A stretch of DNA of 64,000 nucleotides from Vitis vinifera (GCF_030704535.1 NC_081818.1:26389001-26453000), one strand, 5' to 3'; counted from the stretch's first letter, positions 10,591-24,045 are shown. The notes: generated by a model not told the origin, from the sequence alone. Translations and numbers: made by a program.

Positions 10591-12394
10591 AGGGGGTTTC
10601 AGAAAGCAGACGGAAAGCTGAGCGCTACAACAGTAATATCAGGTATATATCCTGTTTCTTACTCTATCCAACCGTGAAAAATATATAAAAGGAAAAGGAA
10701 ATTCACTCCCAATTACAGGGTATGTCAGAACATTCCCACCTCAAAAACATGAAATTTGGAACACTACGATTACCAAATGTTGAAGACTATGTAGGTAAAA
10801 CAAAGATATCCGCGTTGAAGAGGATAGTTAATATGCAAGGGTAGGAAAGCCAAGCGCCACACGGCAGCACATTATCCAGATGAAAGACATCGTATCCTAC
10901 ATGCCTATGCAAGTCAAATGTCAATCGTGTCCATCACTATATGTCATGTACATATATGTATGGTGACATGCCCTATGGGTCTATTATGCCTCTTTTTGGG
11001 CGAGCACGATGCCACAATCAGCCGTCTGAGTTTTAACTTTTAACGTCAACCTTTTTCACCATCTGCTGTTTGAGCTTGATGGGTCTGCGTCAAATCCTTC
11101 TTTGTCGCATGCATTATGGGGGAAGAGATGTATATAAAGGAAAAATGCTACCTTAACTAACAACCTCAATATATCCCGGCCATGTCAAAAAATAAGACAC
11201 AGGTATGGTAGAAGGTGTACATGTGATGTCTTTTGGATATCTATCGCAGAGGTTGGGTGCTATAGGCGGTCCATGTTCCATGTATAAATAGATAGGTACT
11301 AGTGAATAAAGTAAAATTTCAAATAGGAATCCCCCCATTCCCTAAGTTATTGGATGTCTCAATCTAAACTCTACTGCAACCCTCTGTAACTGACTGAATA
11401 AGGCCTTGATATTTATTTTCCTTTAATTTTTTCTTTTCTTCTCCTTCTCCGTTTCCTTTTTTTTTTTTTTTTTACCTGTACATTTCTCTTCAAATTTCGT
11501 AAGAACCAAACATTGTTATAACTGGCAGCTTCCATAGAAAATTTCTTTCCTCCTTCCTTCATGAGCACATACCCATTCATTCACAAACCGCATGTAATCT
11601 GAAGGCATTAACAGTTAAGTGATTTTAGTTATTCCTTCAGATTAATAAGGGACCGGCACGAATACAAATACGTCAGAAAACTTTCTTGGGAGTGTTAAGC
11701 TTAAAATGAAATGCGCTTTGCTGATCATTCACATGTTATTTGTCTCAGCTTTTTATTTTCTTTAATTAATTTGAGTATGCTGTTCCATTCCTGGCATGCT
11801 AACATATATTTTGGTAATGAGGTTTCCTCTGCAAGGTTTCAAGAGGGATGGGTGTAGCTAGGGGGAGAGGGTCCAACATGTAAGCATGTTGAAATCCTTG
11901 GTAATTTAGTAATTGAAGGCAAGCAGCCAGGAGTAAAGAAGCTCAGACCAACGCTTGAACCCAGGTTTGTGATAAGAAATTTCACCAGCTGGGATAGTAA
12001 TGACTTCAATAATAGAGTTGGATTAAAGGTGTGGAGTACTGAAGGGGGCTGAGGATGCGCCCAAGAGGCCGAAATGATGGGTGGGCCATGTTAACCAAAC
12101 TGTAAGTAGTATTACGATGTACCTGGATTGGAGTATGTAAAAATCAATGTGACAATGTACTGTGTAATTCTCTCTTACTGGGAACTATTGACAGTGGGGC
12201 ATTCAGGCTGTCTCATGGGCTCTTGTTTGTCAAAAATTCAAAATCACTTACAATCAACAAGTCATTTGTTAAAAAATTTCAAGAATCTGGTGAACTCAAT
12301 TTGTAACTTTAACTGTAGGCTCCATTTTAACTTAAACCAGGGCTGAAACTGATATTGAAAACAAGTTCCACAAAGTACAGATGCAGCATCCCTT
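10591..12394. other. Intergenic: 3' regions of two convergent genes
   Basis: The DUF7950 gene and the thymidylate kinase gene converge here, so both 3' UTRs lie inside. No further exon is supported. A pyrimidine/T run lies near 11400-11475. Nothing resembling a complete tRNA or transposon was recognised. Confidence 0.5.
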
Positions 12395-15300
12395 TCATGG
12401 AATTGAAGGTTCATGTGACCACAGGTTCAAGAGGGTTTTCCCTTTCTTGCATGTCTTAACACAGTCCAATACCATGTCCCTTAGCGGTTTCTCAACATCT
12501 TCAATGGGTAGGCTAGCATCAATAATCTGCAGAGAAGCCAAGAAAAAGGTTTAGTCTACCACCTATGCTGAAGCATACAAGCTGTTTCTAACACCTAAAC
12601 AAATGAATATGATCTCAGATACTAACTGCTAGGATACTAAATGTATCAGTAGTCCAACTGACCAGCTAATGTACTTTGTTTGGTATGCAATTAGTTTGGT
12701 TCTCTTAGAACAAAAATGAAAAGGAGAGAAATCCTGTGACAAAACTAGTTGAAATCAAATTAACAGCACAACTTCAAGACATGAATGTGTACCGTCACTT
12801 CATAAATTAATGAAAAACTGCTCAGCAAGCAGCTGAGTTAGATACAAGAGAACTGCATATCAGAAAGCCACACGTTGTTGAGATTAACCAGTGGGGGTTG
12901 GGTTGCTGAATGAAAACACACTACGTTTGGTGTTCTTAAGAAAATAAAAGATAAAAAACTAACAGTAGTATGGACAGTATTGAACATGAATTGACAAACA
13001 CAAAATATATTGTACCCCGTATTATCATCTAATACAACAATTGATTTATTATCAAGTATGTATCATTAAAAATATGAATAACAATTCAGAGCTATACTAA
13101 AAATCCTAAACTCAGTATTAAATCATATGATTAAATCTCAACAAACTTAGTGACAGGTGATAATGTTGCACCCAAAGGATGGCATCAAAACCAGAGGCAG
13201 ATTTGCAGCTTTTGATTTGCAATATTAACATCATATTTTTCCTTCAGCAGTGAAAATTAGTATATTCAACGTAAGTTTTACCTTCCATGAGGGATCACGA
13301 AGGACCTGATAATGATGAGCAACTTTTCTCTGAAAGTCAAGCTGCTCGTATCTCTCGCCACCATAGCCTCCTCTTTCTGCTGCTTTCTGGTAATTTCATG
13401 ATAACTTTCAGTTCCAAATTTAAAGAAAAAAAACCATCACTTATATACACCCCTGGTTCCAGCAGCCAGTTAATTCATTGGTAACACTGTTCATCTGAAC
13501 ATTATCTTCATATTTCATCAGTTTAGAAGCCTAATGGGATTGCTTATCATTTCAGTAGTGATCTACAATAGTACCTATTAGGCACATTGAGTGCTTTCTA
13601 AACAGTCATTAACCTACAACTAGAACATCCTGCAAACTCAAGGCCGGGCCAAAACAGGAATTAAGCTGAGCAGCAAAGGAGTGGTCATTTTATTGCTTTC
13701 CAGTATGGTTCATGTGGAATATAAATGGTAAACCCATAAGAATCATTAAATTTAGTTATTTAGGAAGAAGACTCTCCACCAAAAGGGCCCAATAATCAAA
13801 TCTCCACCATTGTCTAGTGTTGGGATAATTGCCAATCATTACAGGTGAGTGCCTGAAACCATCAAACTGTATAAGACTGTTGTCTGCCAAAACAAACATG
13901 GTCAAAGTTTTTGGACACAAAGTGAACTAGCCCTTACAAGGACTACTTCCCAGCCCAAAAATCATGTCTACTAAAAAATAAAATGAAGTGTTTTCAGCAA
14001 AACAATGGGAAACTAGATGGAAAGTGAACAACACAGTTCAATCTTGATTTTTATAAGCACTGCAGTGATGACAAATTACCTCTGGTGGTATGTTGAGGTA
14101 CACTACAAGATCTGGAGCTAGCAATCCCATCTCTGGTGCCTGCAACAGAAGGGTTTATATATTCGCTACCTTAAAGAAAATAAACTTCATTTTTTGTCAC
14201 AGTTTCAAGCAAAGTTTCACCTTACACCATTCAATATCAAGTCCTTTGGCAGATGAAAAGGCCACTCCAGAATAGGAGTAACGGTCAACAATGAGGGTGG
14301 TTCCAGTCCTCAGCTTAGTCTCCATCAATGATCTGCATAACGTGGATGACCAAGGACAAAACTTACATTGTCAAAAGTGCTAATGACCATTTAAATTTCA
14401 GTCAGTGTTGGAAATGGGCCCCAAGTTATAAAGTTTGAAGACCTATGGTTCCAAAACTAAGTGCTTTTCTGATTTCCAGAGTTTTCTCCTTTTTATATTT
14501 GTACCCCACCTAACCCCCACTAGAAAAAAGAAAAAAAAAATCTAGAGTATCATTAAATACATATGATTCATATGAAAAAAAATTCTACTGCATAAAAAAC
14601 ATACTAGAAAATTCCTTATGTGAAAAGTTTAGAGTCGACTGTTTGCTAAAACCTAACTTCAGAGGAAAAAAAAAAAACATTGAAATGGAGTACATAGAAA
14701 CACTATAATATTGGAAACTAGGTGTGCGCCATAGATAACTCTCCTAATGTAGAATTAGTAAAACCAAAGTATAGTTGCTTATTCCTTTGATGCATTGGCA
14801 CCTAATTTACAAGTCCAGTACAAAACCTATTATCTTGCAATCATGCAGATGCACTTGAAAAAACATAAACTGAGATCATATCAAATTATCTTTCAGGTGC
14901 GTAGATTTCCTCCAGTAGTTTAAAAAAAGCTAATCTCCTTCACTAAATATCTGAAACATGTGATAAAAATAGGTCCACTAATATTCAACATACGTAGCCA
15001 TTTATGCCCTGTTTTCTATTGTCTTTTCTGCATAAGCACTTGTTGCAGATCCAGGGAAACCTTCATCCAAATGAGGGACAACTTCACACCAAGTAGAAGG
15101 GCTTACTCTAGTAATTCCTACCACAGCTGCAAATTGAACTTATTCAAAACTCTATTGCATTTCACGCACAAAGATTATAGGTTTATTACCTGTCTACCTG
15201 ATAGTGGGAACTAAAGTTTTTAAGCATTGAACTACTAATCAGACGGCTAAAATATAGTATCAAGGACTTTCCATAACATGAATTTTGCATTAAACAATCA

Positions 15301-17009
15301 AAGGTAATCTCTAATTACAATTACTCGAGCTTAAAATAGAACATTAGAATGGGTGTTCTTAAACATTGGCAGGAATAATAACAGAAACGTATTTTTTTGG
15401 TACCTGCCGAAAAGGCACTAACAATCAGGTGGCGTCACACATACATTTTCAGGTCTCATTGTTTGTACGCGAGTGCCATTTGTTTATACCTTTATACCTT
15501 GGTCTCATTCATTTGTAGCTTCGTTCAACAGCCTGGATCTCACCCACACACACTCACATGCATACAGCGTTCCAGCATCAAGTACCATGATGCCCTAAAA
15601 GTTATCATTTTCCATGCCATGCATGAGATATGTGACTGTATTGTGGTTCTCTATCATCTTCCAGGGAAAAACTCCTAGATTATGACAAAAAACTACAATT
15701 TTGTACCATGCACCCCCCCCCCCCCCCCCCTCTCCAAAAGAAAAAAAACAAGATCATTCAAATATTTAATATACACCTAATTCTAATATTTGAATAAACC
15801 CATAGTACCTGTAAACTATCCATAGACATAAGAATACTAATTTTACCAATTACACAAGCTTTAATTGGATTAGGTTTTTAACCACTAATTCTTGATCTCC
15901 ATGATATATAAAATCCCAAACAAATATAGATTTCCTAGATGACACTTTCACTGATCAATGCTGAAAGTTCCATCCAATAAAAATTTTAGAATTAAAGAGT
16001 ATGCTTAGGAGGATTTTTTTTTTTTTCATTGTCATCTTTCATAGCAATGCTAGGTAAGGTTCATGACATCACTAAACTTATACAATGACAAAATTTTCAC
16101 TAATAGGGATGATAAAAAATAAGGCTTCCCGGTTACCTTCTAAAATACCCAAGATCCAGATTGGTTGTTTCACTGACCAACGCTTCAAGTCATGAATGAA
16201 ACTACAAATACGAGAACTATTCTTTTCTCATAGCACAAATACGAGAAAAACAAAACTTTCAAGAGAAAAAAGACTTTTGTTTCTTCATAAAGAAAAATTG
16301 TATTCTTTCTTGGTTTCCGGGAGAAAAGAAAAACATATTTCTTCACTGTCATTTTCAGAGAGAAGAAAAAACATGTATTCTTTCTCTCTGATTTTTCAGG
16401 AGAGCGTGTTCTCACAGACAGATAGATAAGAAAAAAAACTTTCTTATTTTTATTTTTATTTTTTTTATTCTAATATTGGCAATTTTTGGGTAGTTTTAAA
16501 ACTCCTAAAAACTCCCCTTATTTCTCCCATTTATTGGGTGTGGTCGGGTCAGCTCAGTTGGGCACCCAAACCCAACTCCAACAAGGGATACAAACGCATT
16601 TAAAAAACTCCAAATTGTCAACAAGTGAGTGGATTAGAGCCTAACTTTGCTGGAAAAATATGTTACTCAGCAGACAAACTACCAACAGATCAAGCAGCAC
16701 GCATATGAACACAGATTTCAGATAAATTTCAACAAACCACAAAAAGTACCTCTTTTCCCAACGATTCGCACTGAAAAGGAGATGGATCGTGTGATCATCT
16801 AAGTCCGATTTATTGGCGAGGTATGAAGATATCATTTGCCCAACACAAGTACTCCTGTCTGGAAACCGCCACAATTCGGCCGAAACCCCAAGGCCCTCCA
16901 GGTAAGACATCATTCTACTCGATTGTGAAGACTTCCCACTTCGATCCAAACCTTCAAGAACAATCAAAGCACCTCTGGAATCGCTGTTGCGATTGTTCTC
17001 CATGTGCAT
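12395..17009 (-). CDS. TMPK: Thymidylate kinase (dTMP kinase), five exons
   Basis: Phosphorylates dTMP to dTDP for dTTP supply. Exons on the minus strand: 17009-16750, 14332-14221, 14139-14080, 13386-13282 and 12526-12395. They sum to 669 nt, or 222 aa, and all junctions keep phase. Exon 1 has the P-loop [11 protein letters not shown] at residues about 20-30 and the FPDR motif that holds dTMP. Exon 2 has [20 protein letters not shown]. Exon 3 is [17 protein letters not shown]. Exon 4 carries the lid-region [11 protein letters not shown] and RDPSW. Exon 5 ends PSIP. The first in-frame ATG is at 17009. Upstream of it the frame is open to about 17085 as an Arg/Ser-rich stretch without an ATG, so an extra 5' exon could give a longer, mitochondrial form such as is known for Arabidopsis ZEUS1. 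Intron 1 is 2.4 kb and contains repeats. Confidence 0.92.
15713..15730 (+). repeat. Poly(C) run of 18 in thymidylate kinase intron 1
   Basis: Eighteen consecutive C residues (G on the transcribed strand) followed by TCTCC. A run of this length is prone to slippage and sequencing length error. Confidence 0.85.
16230..16405 (+). repeat. Imperfect ~40-bp tandem repeat in thymidylate kinase intron 1
   Basis: About three units alternate an AGAAAAA(C/T)AT block, a TTCTTTC or TTTCTTC block and a TTTTCAGAGAG-like block. The apparent open frames on both strands across it are products of the purine/pyrimidine repeat, not genes. Confidence 0.5.
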
Positions 17010-17728
17010 ATTCCTGAAAGAACAGTTGCAGCGCAAATTCGAGCCGAATTTCACCAACCCTCGTGCTGATCCGGCTCCAAAATTTCTAGAACATCATTTG
17101 GATAAGTAAGTACTTTGAAACGGAAAAGAAAAGTATTTTCCAGAGAAAACGAAAAGGCGAGTGAATGGGTTACTTACAAAAGCTTAGGGAGTCTGAAATG
17201 GGAGGCATGTGACATGACCCTTCCAAATTTCCAATTGAGCGAGATCACGAAGAGGGTCAATTTTGGGGTTTTTGCTTTTTCAAATCCCCCTTCGAGGGTT
17301 TTCCCCTTTGTTTTCCCGGGTTTTCTATCCGCCCTAACTCCACATTTCAATCCTCAATTCAATTAGTTTTCAAAATTTGAAAATAATATATAGCTTAATA
17401 AGATATTTTGAATCATAGATAATAAAAATTAATTTTTTTACCATCTCTTATGTGTTGTAATACTTATATTATAATATTATAAATAATCCTTAAATAAAAA
17501 ATTTTATCGTTGTCAAAGTGATTTATATTTAGTTATTTGAAAAAAGGAATTCAAAAAATATATTTATAAATTTCTTGGTATTTATTAAAATTCATGTAAC
17601 CAATGATAAAAATATCGAATTTTACGGATATAAATCAATAGATATTTTGACATAAATATAAAACAAAAATCTTATAAATGAAATTAGAAGTATAATATGT
17701 ATTTTAAAGTTGTTTCGTTAAAGAAATT

Positions 17729-17730
<2 letters not shown>

Positions 17731-17784
<54 letters not shown>
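17731..17784. repeat. (AT)n microsatellite
   Basis: An uninterrupted TA dinucleotide run of about 54 bases between ATTAACA and AAAAGTG. It is likely polymorphic. Confidence 0.9.
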
Positions 17785-17788
<4 letters not shown>

Positions 17789-18058
17789 TGTAGATTGATT
17801 ATTAAATTACATCAAATATTATTCAATAATAATATTGTGATATTTGATTATAATATATTTAATGTTAAAATTATGACATATTTAATTTAATTGTATTAAA
17901 TGATAATAAATGTATAATTTTTTAATATTTAATTAATATATTAATAATATTAAAAACTTTTTGCTACTTAATTAAATAAAATTTTTATTTATTTATAAAA
18001 TAATTATAATTAATTCATTTTTTAAATGATTATTTTAATATTTTGTGTATATGAACAC

Positions 18059-18063
<5 letters not shown>

Positions 18064-18101
<38 letters not shown>
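18064..18101. repeat. (AT)n microsatellite
   Basis: A second uninterrupted TA run of about 38 bases, 280 bases after the first. Confidence 0.9.
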
Positions 18102-18103
<2 letters not shown>

Positions 18104-18380
18104 TGCATGGCAATTAACAAAGGGCAAACTTGCCTAAATGGATGCCAAAAGGTCCAACTCTTAAATTATTAGAAAAAAAATAGTAATTTTTCTTGCTTTT
18201 TTTTTTTAATGCTTTTCAAAATATCATTTGATTTTTTTAGTATTTTTGTTATTTAATTTAATACATTATATATTTTTGTTTCTCTTCGTAATTGCTTACT
18301 TTAGTAATTACTTACTTTATTAAATGATATTGAGAGTATTATTTTTTAAAATATGGAAAAATATTGAGAGCACATGAATC

Positions 18381-18557
18381 TGTTGGTGTGAGCTGTTAGA
18401 AACTAACTTAGGAATGATACAATTGTAGACGTAAAATCGTAAATATAGAATTTTTGCCAAGATATTTGTATAGACAAAAATAGGACTATAATTTTCTTAT
18501 TTATTTTGTATTCTCTCCGTGTAAATAGTATAATGAAAAAACCCAGAAAAGCTGATA
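18381..18557 (+). repeat. 5' LTR of the Copia element
   Basis: Starts TGTTGGTGTGAG and ends CTGATA directly before the primer-binding site. Together with the target duplication on its left this fixes the boundary. It contains the TATTTTGTATTCTCTCC block shared with the 3' LTR. Confidence 0.9.
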
Positions 18558-21029
18558 TGGTATCAGAGCAAGGAATCCGATCATTGCCTCCATTCATCGG
18601 AAAAAAACTTTAGTTTTGTCTGTTTGATTTGTGTCATTCAGCTATGACTGACACTGGCATTATCACCAACTCTAGTGATCCTCCATCACATACTGACTCC
18701 ATCATCACCACCCTTACTGGCCAAATGACTGAAGCCTTATCCAAAGTCCAAGTCTCGACTTCAACCACCGAAAACTCAACTGCTCCAATCAGTATCAAGT
18801 TGGATGGTTCCAACTACACCCTTTGGTCCCAGGTTGTTGAGATGTACATCTCCGGCAAAGATAAATTGGGTTATATCAACGGCGATTGTCCACCACTGCC
18901 ACAGGCAAATCTATCATTTCAAAAATGGCGTACTGGTAATGTCACTGTCAAATGATGGTTGATAAACTCTATGGATCCAACACTCATTGGCAATTTCATC
19001 TAATTTCCCACAACAAAATTGGTCTGCGATGCCATTGCTACGACTTATTTTGATGGGAGCGATACTTCTCAAGTCCATGAACTCCGGCGATGTGTGACTC
19101 GTCTACGACAAGGCAGTGGATCCTTTGAGAAGTTCTACACCAAACTATAAGGACTATGGCGGGAAATTGATTTCTATCGTCCAAATCCAATGGAATGTGC
19201 CACCGACATCTACCACTACAACAACCTACTCCAAGAAGATCGCGTTTACACTTTCCTTGATGGTCTTGATGATCACCTTGACAACATCCACAACGATGTG
19301 CTACAGATGCGCCCATCTCCCTCAATCGAGCAAGCTTATGCTCATGTTTGCAGAAAGGCTCTCCGGCAAGCAGTCATGAGCACTAGTGATCCCGACAATA
19401 CCTCGGACGTGGTTCTGACTACCAAAGGGTTGAAACTGAGTTCAACCAACACAAACTCTGTTGCAGTCTCTAGCCATGGAAAATCCACTACAGCCTCTAA
19501 GTCACAAAGTGTTCCTGATGGAATGAAATGCTCCCATTGTGGCAACCAGCGTCACACGAGTGAGAATTGTTTTAAAAAAAATGATTATCTTGATTGGTGG
19601 TATGAGTTGCAGACAAAAAAAAAGAATGACTTAGCTGGTGCGGATGCGAACAAGGGCAAAATGGTTATAATGTCAGTCGTACCTCACCTTTCTTTTTGAT
19701 TCCTTAAGTCGAGTCTTCTCAGGATGCAGGACATGTCTTTGATATAGGTAACTATGGTTCTAATTTAGTTACCTCCTCCTATGATATTGATCGTGGTGCA
19801 TGGATTCTTGACTCCGGAGCCACAAACCACATGACTTTTGCAACTATTGACTTTACTATGACATCTCCACCGCGACGCACCAGTGTTGCCAATGCTAATG
19901 GGGTTGTCTCTCCTGTCACAGGGGCCAGATCTGTGTATCTGTCCCCTTCACTCTAATTATCAAATACGTTACTTGTTTCATCGCTCACACATAAATTACT
20001 ATCTATTAGTCAAGTTACAACATAATTAAATTGTGTTGTTCTAATGTATCCTACATTTTGTATTCTTCAGGATATTCTCACCAAGGAGATAATTGGGCGT
20101 GGTACTAAAAGGGAGGGTCTATACTACATGGAAGATGTTAGCACATGTCATGTTCACCAAATACAAAGTGATGTGAGAGAATGAAAAATTTGGCTTTGGC
20201 ATCGACGTTTAGGGCATCCAAATTTTGGTTATCTAAAGCATCTACAACCTAATCTTTTTTTTAATACGGGGTTGTCTGACCTTAAATGTAATACTTGCAT
20301 TATAGCCAAAAGTCATCGGACTTCCTATCCACTAAGTATGAATAAAAGCACTATTCCTTTTGCTTTAGTTCACTCTAATGTGTGGGGTCCTTCCCCTATC
20401 TCGATTGGTTCTGGTGTTCGTTGGTTTGTCATCTTTGTTGACGACTGTACCCATATGACCTGGCTTTACTTGATGAAACATAAAGATGAAGTATTACATG
20501 TGTTTCAATCATTCCATGCGATGATCCAAACTCAGTTTTCTTCCAAGCTCCGAGTTTTCCGCTTTGATAATGGTGGTGAATATGTTAATCAGTGTTTCCA
20601 TACTTATTTCGAACACCATGGACTTGTTTATGAGACATCGTGTCCTCAAACCCCTCAGTAAAATGGCATAACTGAGCGGAAGCACCGCCATATTCTTGAA
20701 ACTGCACGAGCTTTACTACATGAAATGCTTGTGCCATCCCAATACTGGTTTGATGCGATGTCCACTGTCATCCATCTACTGAATAGATTACCCTCTAAAG
20801 TCTTGAATTTTAAGACTCCGCTCCAAGTTCTAGCATCACATGTCTCTTTACTTATAACCCTAATGTTTCCTCCTAGAGTATTTGAGTGTGTAGCTTATGT
20901 ACATCTTCACAAAAATCAAAGAACCAAATTAGATATGTGTGCTTGTTGTTGTCTCTTCCTAGGCTACTCTATGCATCAGAAAGGCTATCGATGTTATGAT
21001 CCCTCTACCCGACGCACCTATGTAACTAT

Positions 21030-21810
21030 TGTAGGGACCCCTCATCCTGAGAACACGTGCCACGCACCTCATGGTGACACGTGGCACACATTATGATCTG
21101 AATCACCCCCATCCGGATACATGTGACGCGCCTCTCATATCCAGACTGCCTCAAGGAAGTTCAAGCGATGCTTATAAACATAAGACATTCGGACGACTTC
21201 CACCTCATATCCGGACTGCCTCAAAGAAGTTCAAACGACACTTATAAGCATAAAACATCCGGACGACTTTCACAAATACATCTGAATGACCAACATAGGT
21301 CATCCGGATATGATTGTCCGGGTCATTGACTAAAGTGAGCAAGTCTTACACGTTATCGCAACAGCCTGCCATGACCCACGTTCCGCCCCCTACAGAGTTA
21401 AAGGACAAGGTGAAGTGACAACAAGTCACTTCCCACGATCACTTCACACGATCACCTACCACAATCTCTGTCAGCCGCCCGTAGGGTGATGATGGTCCTG
21501 CCACCACCTAATGTCATCATAACAACACAAAATATCTCTCTGCCATTAAAGAGGGAATCAAAGCTTCTGATACTATATATATCAGTCTTCACGCAAAGAG
21601 GAAGGTAAGCTTGCTATACCTAGTAAAAGGCCAACTGATTTATCTCTCTCTCTAACCATGGCTGACAAAACCATCGGAGGGTGCGTCCGGACACCCCGTA
21701 CGGACGTCTTTTGCAGGTGGAATGACTGAATCAAGAACCTATATTGGTTGAGATCGTGCGTTTATCCATTTGGCAACTACGTGGATTACCAGGGATGTGA
21801 GGCCTCAACA
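21030..21810 (+). mobile_element. Solo LTR (781 bp) nested inside the Copia element
   Basis: The insert begins TGTAGGGACCCC and ends GCCTCAACA, so it has the usual TG...CA ends. It is flanked by a perfect 5-bp duplication ACTAT at 21025-21029 and 21811-21815. The Copia coding similarity stops at its left edge (CYDPSTRRTYV) and resumes at its right edge (DVTFLE). It contains repeated CATCCGGA / TCCGGAC motifs, a TATATATA stretch near 21572 and no coding capacity. It is what remains after recombination between the LTRs of a second, younger element, probably gypsy-type; the family is not certain. Confidence 0.85.
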
Positions 21811-23852
21811 ACTATGGATGTTACCTTCCTGGAGTCTGAACCTTTTTCCCCAACCCCCACTTCTTCTCTTCAGGGAGAGACACGATATGAAGAGCATAAA
21901 TAGTTGCACTTTGACTGGCCAAATAGTGAAACTATGGTGGATGAAGCACCAAGCTTAATGCCAATTGATCCCACAAGATTAGATGGACCCACAAAGCAGA
22001 ATACAACTTCATAAAATTATACGCCTTCAGCAATTGAACCAAGTTCCCCCTTTCCTTAGTACATGCAGACCCACCTCCTGAGAATATCCCTAAGGTAAGC
22101 ATTCTTGACACGTCTTCCAATATAAGTGACTTGAATACTTCTGTTGGATATACATTGCCTTTCAAGGAAAATTGTGGCAAGCCACTGACTAGATATTCTC
22201 CTGATATTGAAAAGCGAAAATCAAAGTATCCAATTGCCAACTATGTGTCTACCAGGAGATTATCTGAACCCCTCAGAGCATTTGTCAATGTACTTTCCTC
22301 AAGTCAAATTCTAACTGGAGTGCAAGAAGTCTTGTCTAACCCGAAATGGACTTAAGCAATAAAAGAGGAAATAGAGGCACTACTAAAAAACAACACATGG
22401 ACCATAGTTCCGTTACCTAAAGGGAATAAAGCAGTAGGATGCAAATGGGTATTTTATATCAAACACAAGGCAGATGGTACGGTCGAAAGATACAAAACAA
22501 GATTGGTGACAAAAGGCTATACACAAACATACGGGGTAGACTACCTAGATACTTTTTCACTAGTTGCAAAACTGAGCATTGTAAGGGTATTGTTATCTCT
22601 CGTAGCCAACCTTGATTGGCCATTACATCAATTTGATGTAAAAAATGCCTTTCTACACGGAGATCTTGAAGAAGAAGTGTACATGGAACTTCCTCTGGGA
22701 TACATGACATCTACTAAAACAAAGGTTGTGTGCAAACTACAACGAGCACTATATGGATTGAAACAATCACCTTGAGCGTGGTTTGGGCGGTTCAATCTAG
22801 CAATGAGGAAATACAGATTCAAGCAAAGCAACTCGGACCATACACTATTCACAAAGCACAAAGTGGGAAAGGTAATTGTGTTGATAGTCTATGTGGATGA
22901 CATGATTATCACAGTAAATGATGAAGAAGAAATAACCAGACTACATAAGGAGTTAGCCACCGAATTTGAGATGAAAAACTTGGGAGGACTTAAGTATTTT
23001 ATGGGAATTGAAGTTGCCAAGTCCAAACAAGGAATATTTATTTTCCAAAGGAAGTATGTGTTGGATATATTAACTGAGGTAATAATGTTGGAGTGCAAAC
23101 CGATGGATACTTCAATTGTCCAAAACCATAGACTCAGAGAATAACCAGATCAAGCACCAGTGGATAAAAGGATGTACCAAAGGTTAGTTGGCAAAGTCAT
23201 ATACCTCTCACATACTCGTCCAGACATTGCATATGTTGTAAGCGTAGTTAGCCAATTCATGCATAACCCTAGTGAAGACCACATGGATGCGGTAATCAGG
23301 ACATTAAGATACTTGAAGTCCTCACATAGGAAATGACTTTTGTTTTCAAATAATGGTCATTTAAGAATTAATGGATATACAGATGCAGACTGGGCTGGAA
23401 ATATCTCGAACAGAAGATCTACTTCAAGTTTTTTTATGTTTATCGGTGGGAATCTTGTTACATGGAGAAACAAGAAGCAAAATGTGGTAGCACTTTCTAG
23501 CGTCGAAGTAGAATTTTGTGGAATGGAAAAAGGGTGTGTGAACTACTCTGGATGAAGAGACTACTTACTGAACTATGTTTCGCCTTTGCCTCATAAATGG
23601 ATCTTTTTTGTGACAACAAAGCTGCTATTGCAATATCTCAAGACCCAGTCTAACATGACCGTACTAAACATGTGGAAGTGGATCGACATTTTATTAAAGA
23701 AAACCTATAAGCAAAAATAATCCGATTTCCATTTGTGAAGTTCAAATACCAATTAGCAGACATACTCTTAAAGGCGACATCAAGCAAAGAGTTCCACAAC
23801 TCACTCAACAAGTTGTGCATTAGAGATTTGTATGCATCAATTTTAGGGGGAG

Positions 23853-24045
23853 TGTTGGTGTGAGTTGTTATAAACCAACTTAGGAAGGATACAACTGTAA
23901 ACGTAAATATAGAATCATGCCATACAAGTATGGCATGATCTTTGCTGAGATATTTGTATAAACACAAATAGGACTGTAATTTTCTTATTTATTTTGTATT
24001 CTCTCCATGTAAATAATATACTGAAAAAACCTAGAAAAACTGATA
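23853..24045 (+). repeat. 3' LTR of the Copia element
   Basis: Starts TGTTGGTGTGAG after a purine tract and ends CTGATA before the target duplication GAATC. At 23914-23939 it contains a perfect 12-bp-arm inverted repeat (ATCATGCCATAC, two bases, then the complement) that is not visible in the 5' LTR. Confidence 0.9.

Larger units (their letters stand above)
17010..18375. other. Thymidylate kinase upstream region and AT-rich spacer
   Basis: The first few hundred bases upstream of the kinase are of mixed composition and must hold its promoter and 5' UTR. From about 17360 the sequence becomes very AT-rich, with two long AT microsatellites and no coding signal. Confidence 0.5.
18381..24045 (+). 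mobile_element. Ty1/Copia LTR retrotransposon (fossil) with a nested solo LTR
   Basis: LTRs at 18381-18557 and 23853-24045 flank a Copia-order interior, and a perfect 5-bp target duplication GAATC lies at 18376-18380 and 24046-24050. The primer-binding site TGGTATCAGAGC (initiator Met tRNA) is at 18558-18569, and a purine tract AGGGGGAG precedes the 3' LTR. Domains in order: gag with LDGSNYTLW near 18800 and a zinc knuckle beginning CSHCG near 19530; protease with WILDSGATNH near 19800; pre-integrase HRRLGHPN near 20200; integrase core 20280-20900; reverse transcriptase 22430-23110 including VYVDDM; RNase H 23340-23560 with TDADWAG. The frame is interrupted at roughly ten places, so it is inactive. 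LTR divergence, by eye about one site in ten outside length differences, suggests an age of millions of years. A solo LTR is nested at 21030-21810. Confidence 0.93.

Noticed and set aside
16185-16429. Paired open frames on both strands in the thymidylate kinase intron
   Set aside because: They arise from an imperfect purine/pyrimidine tandem repeat and read as Lys/Phe/Ser-rich text.
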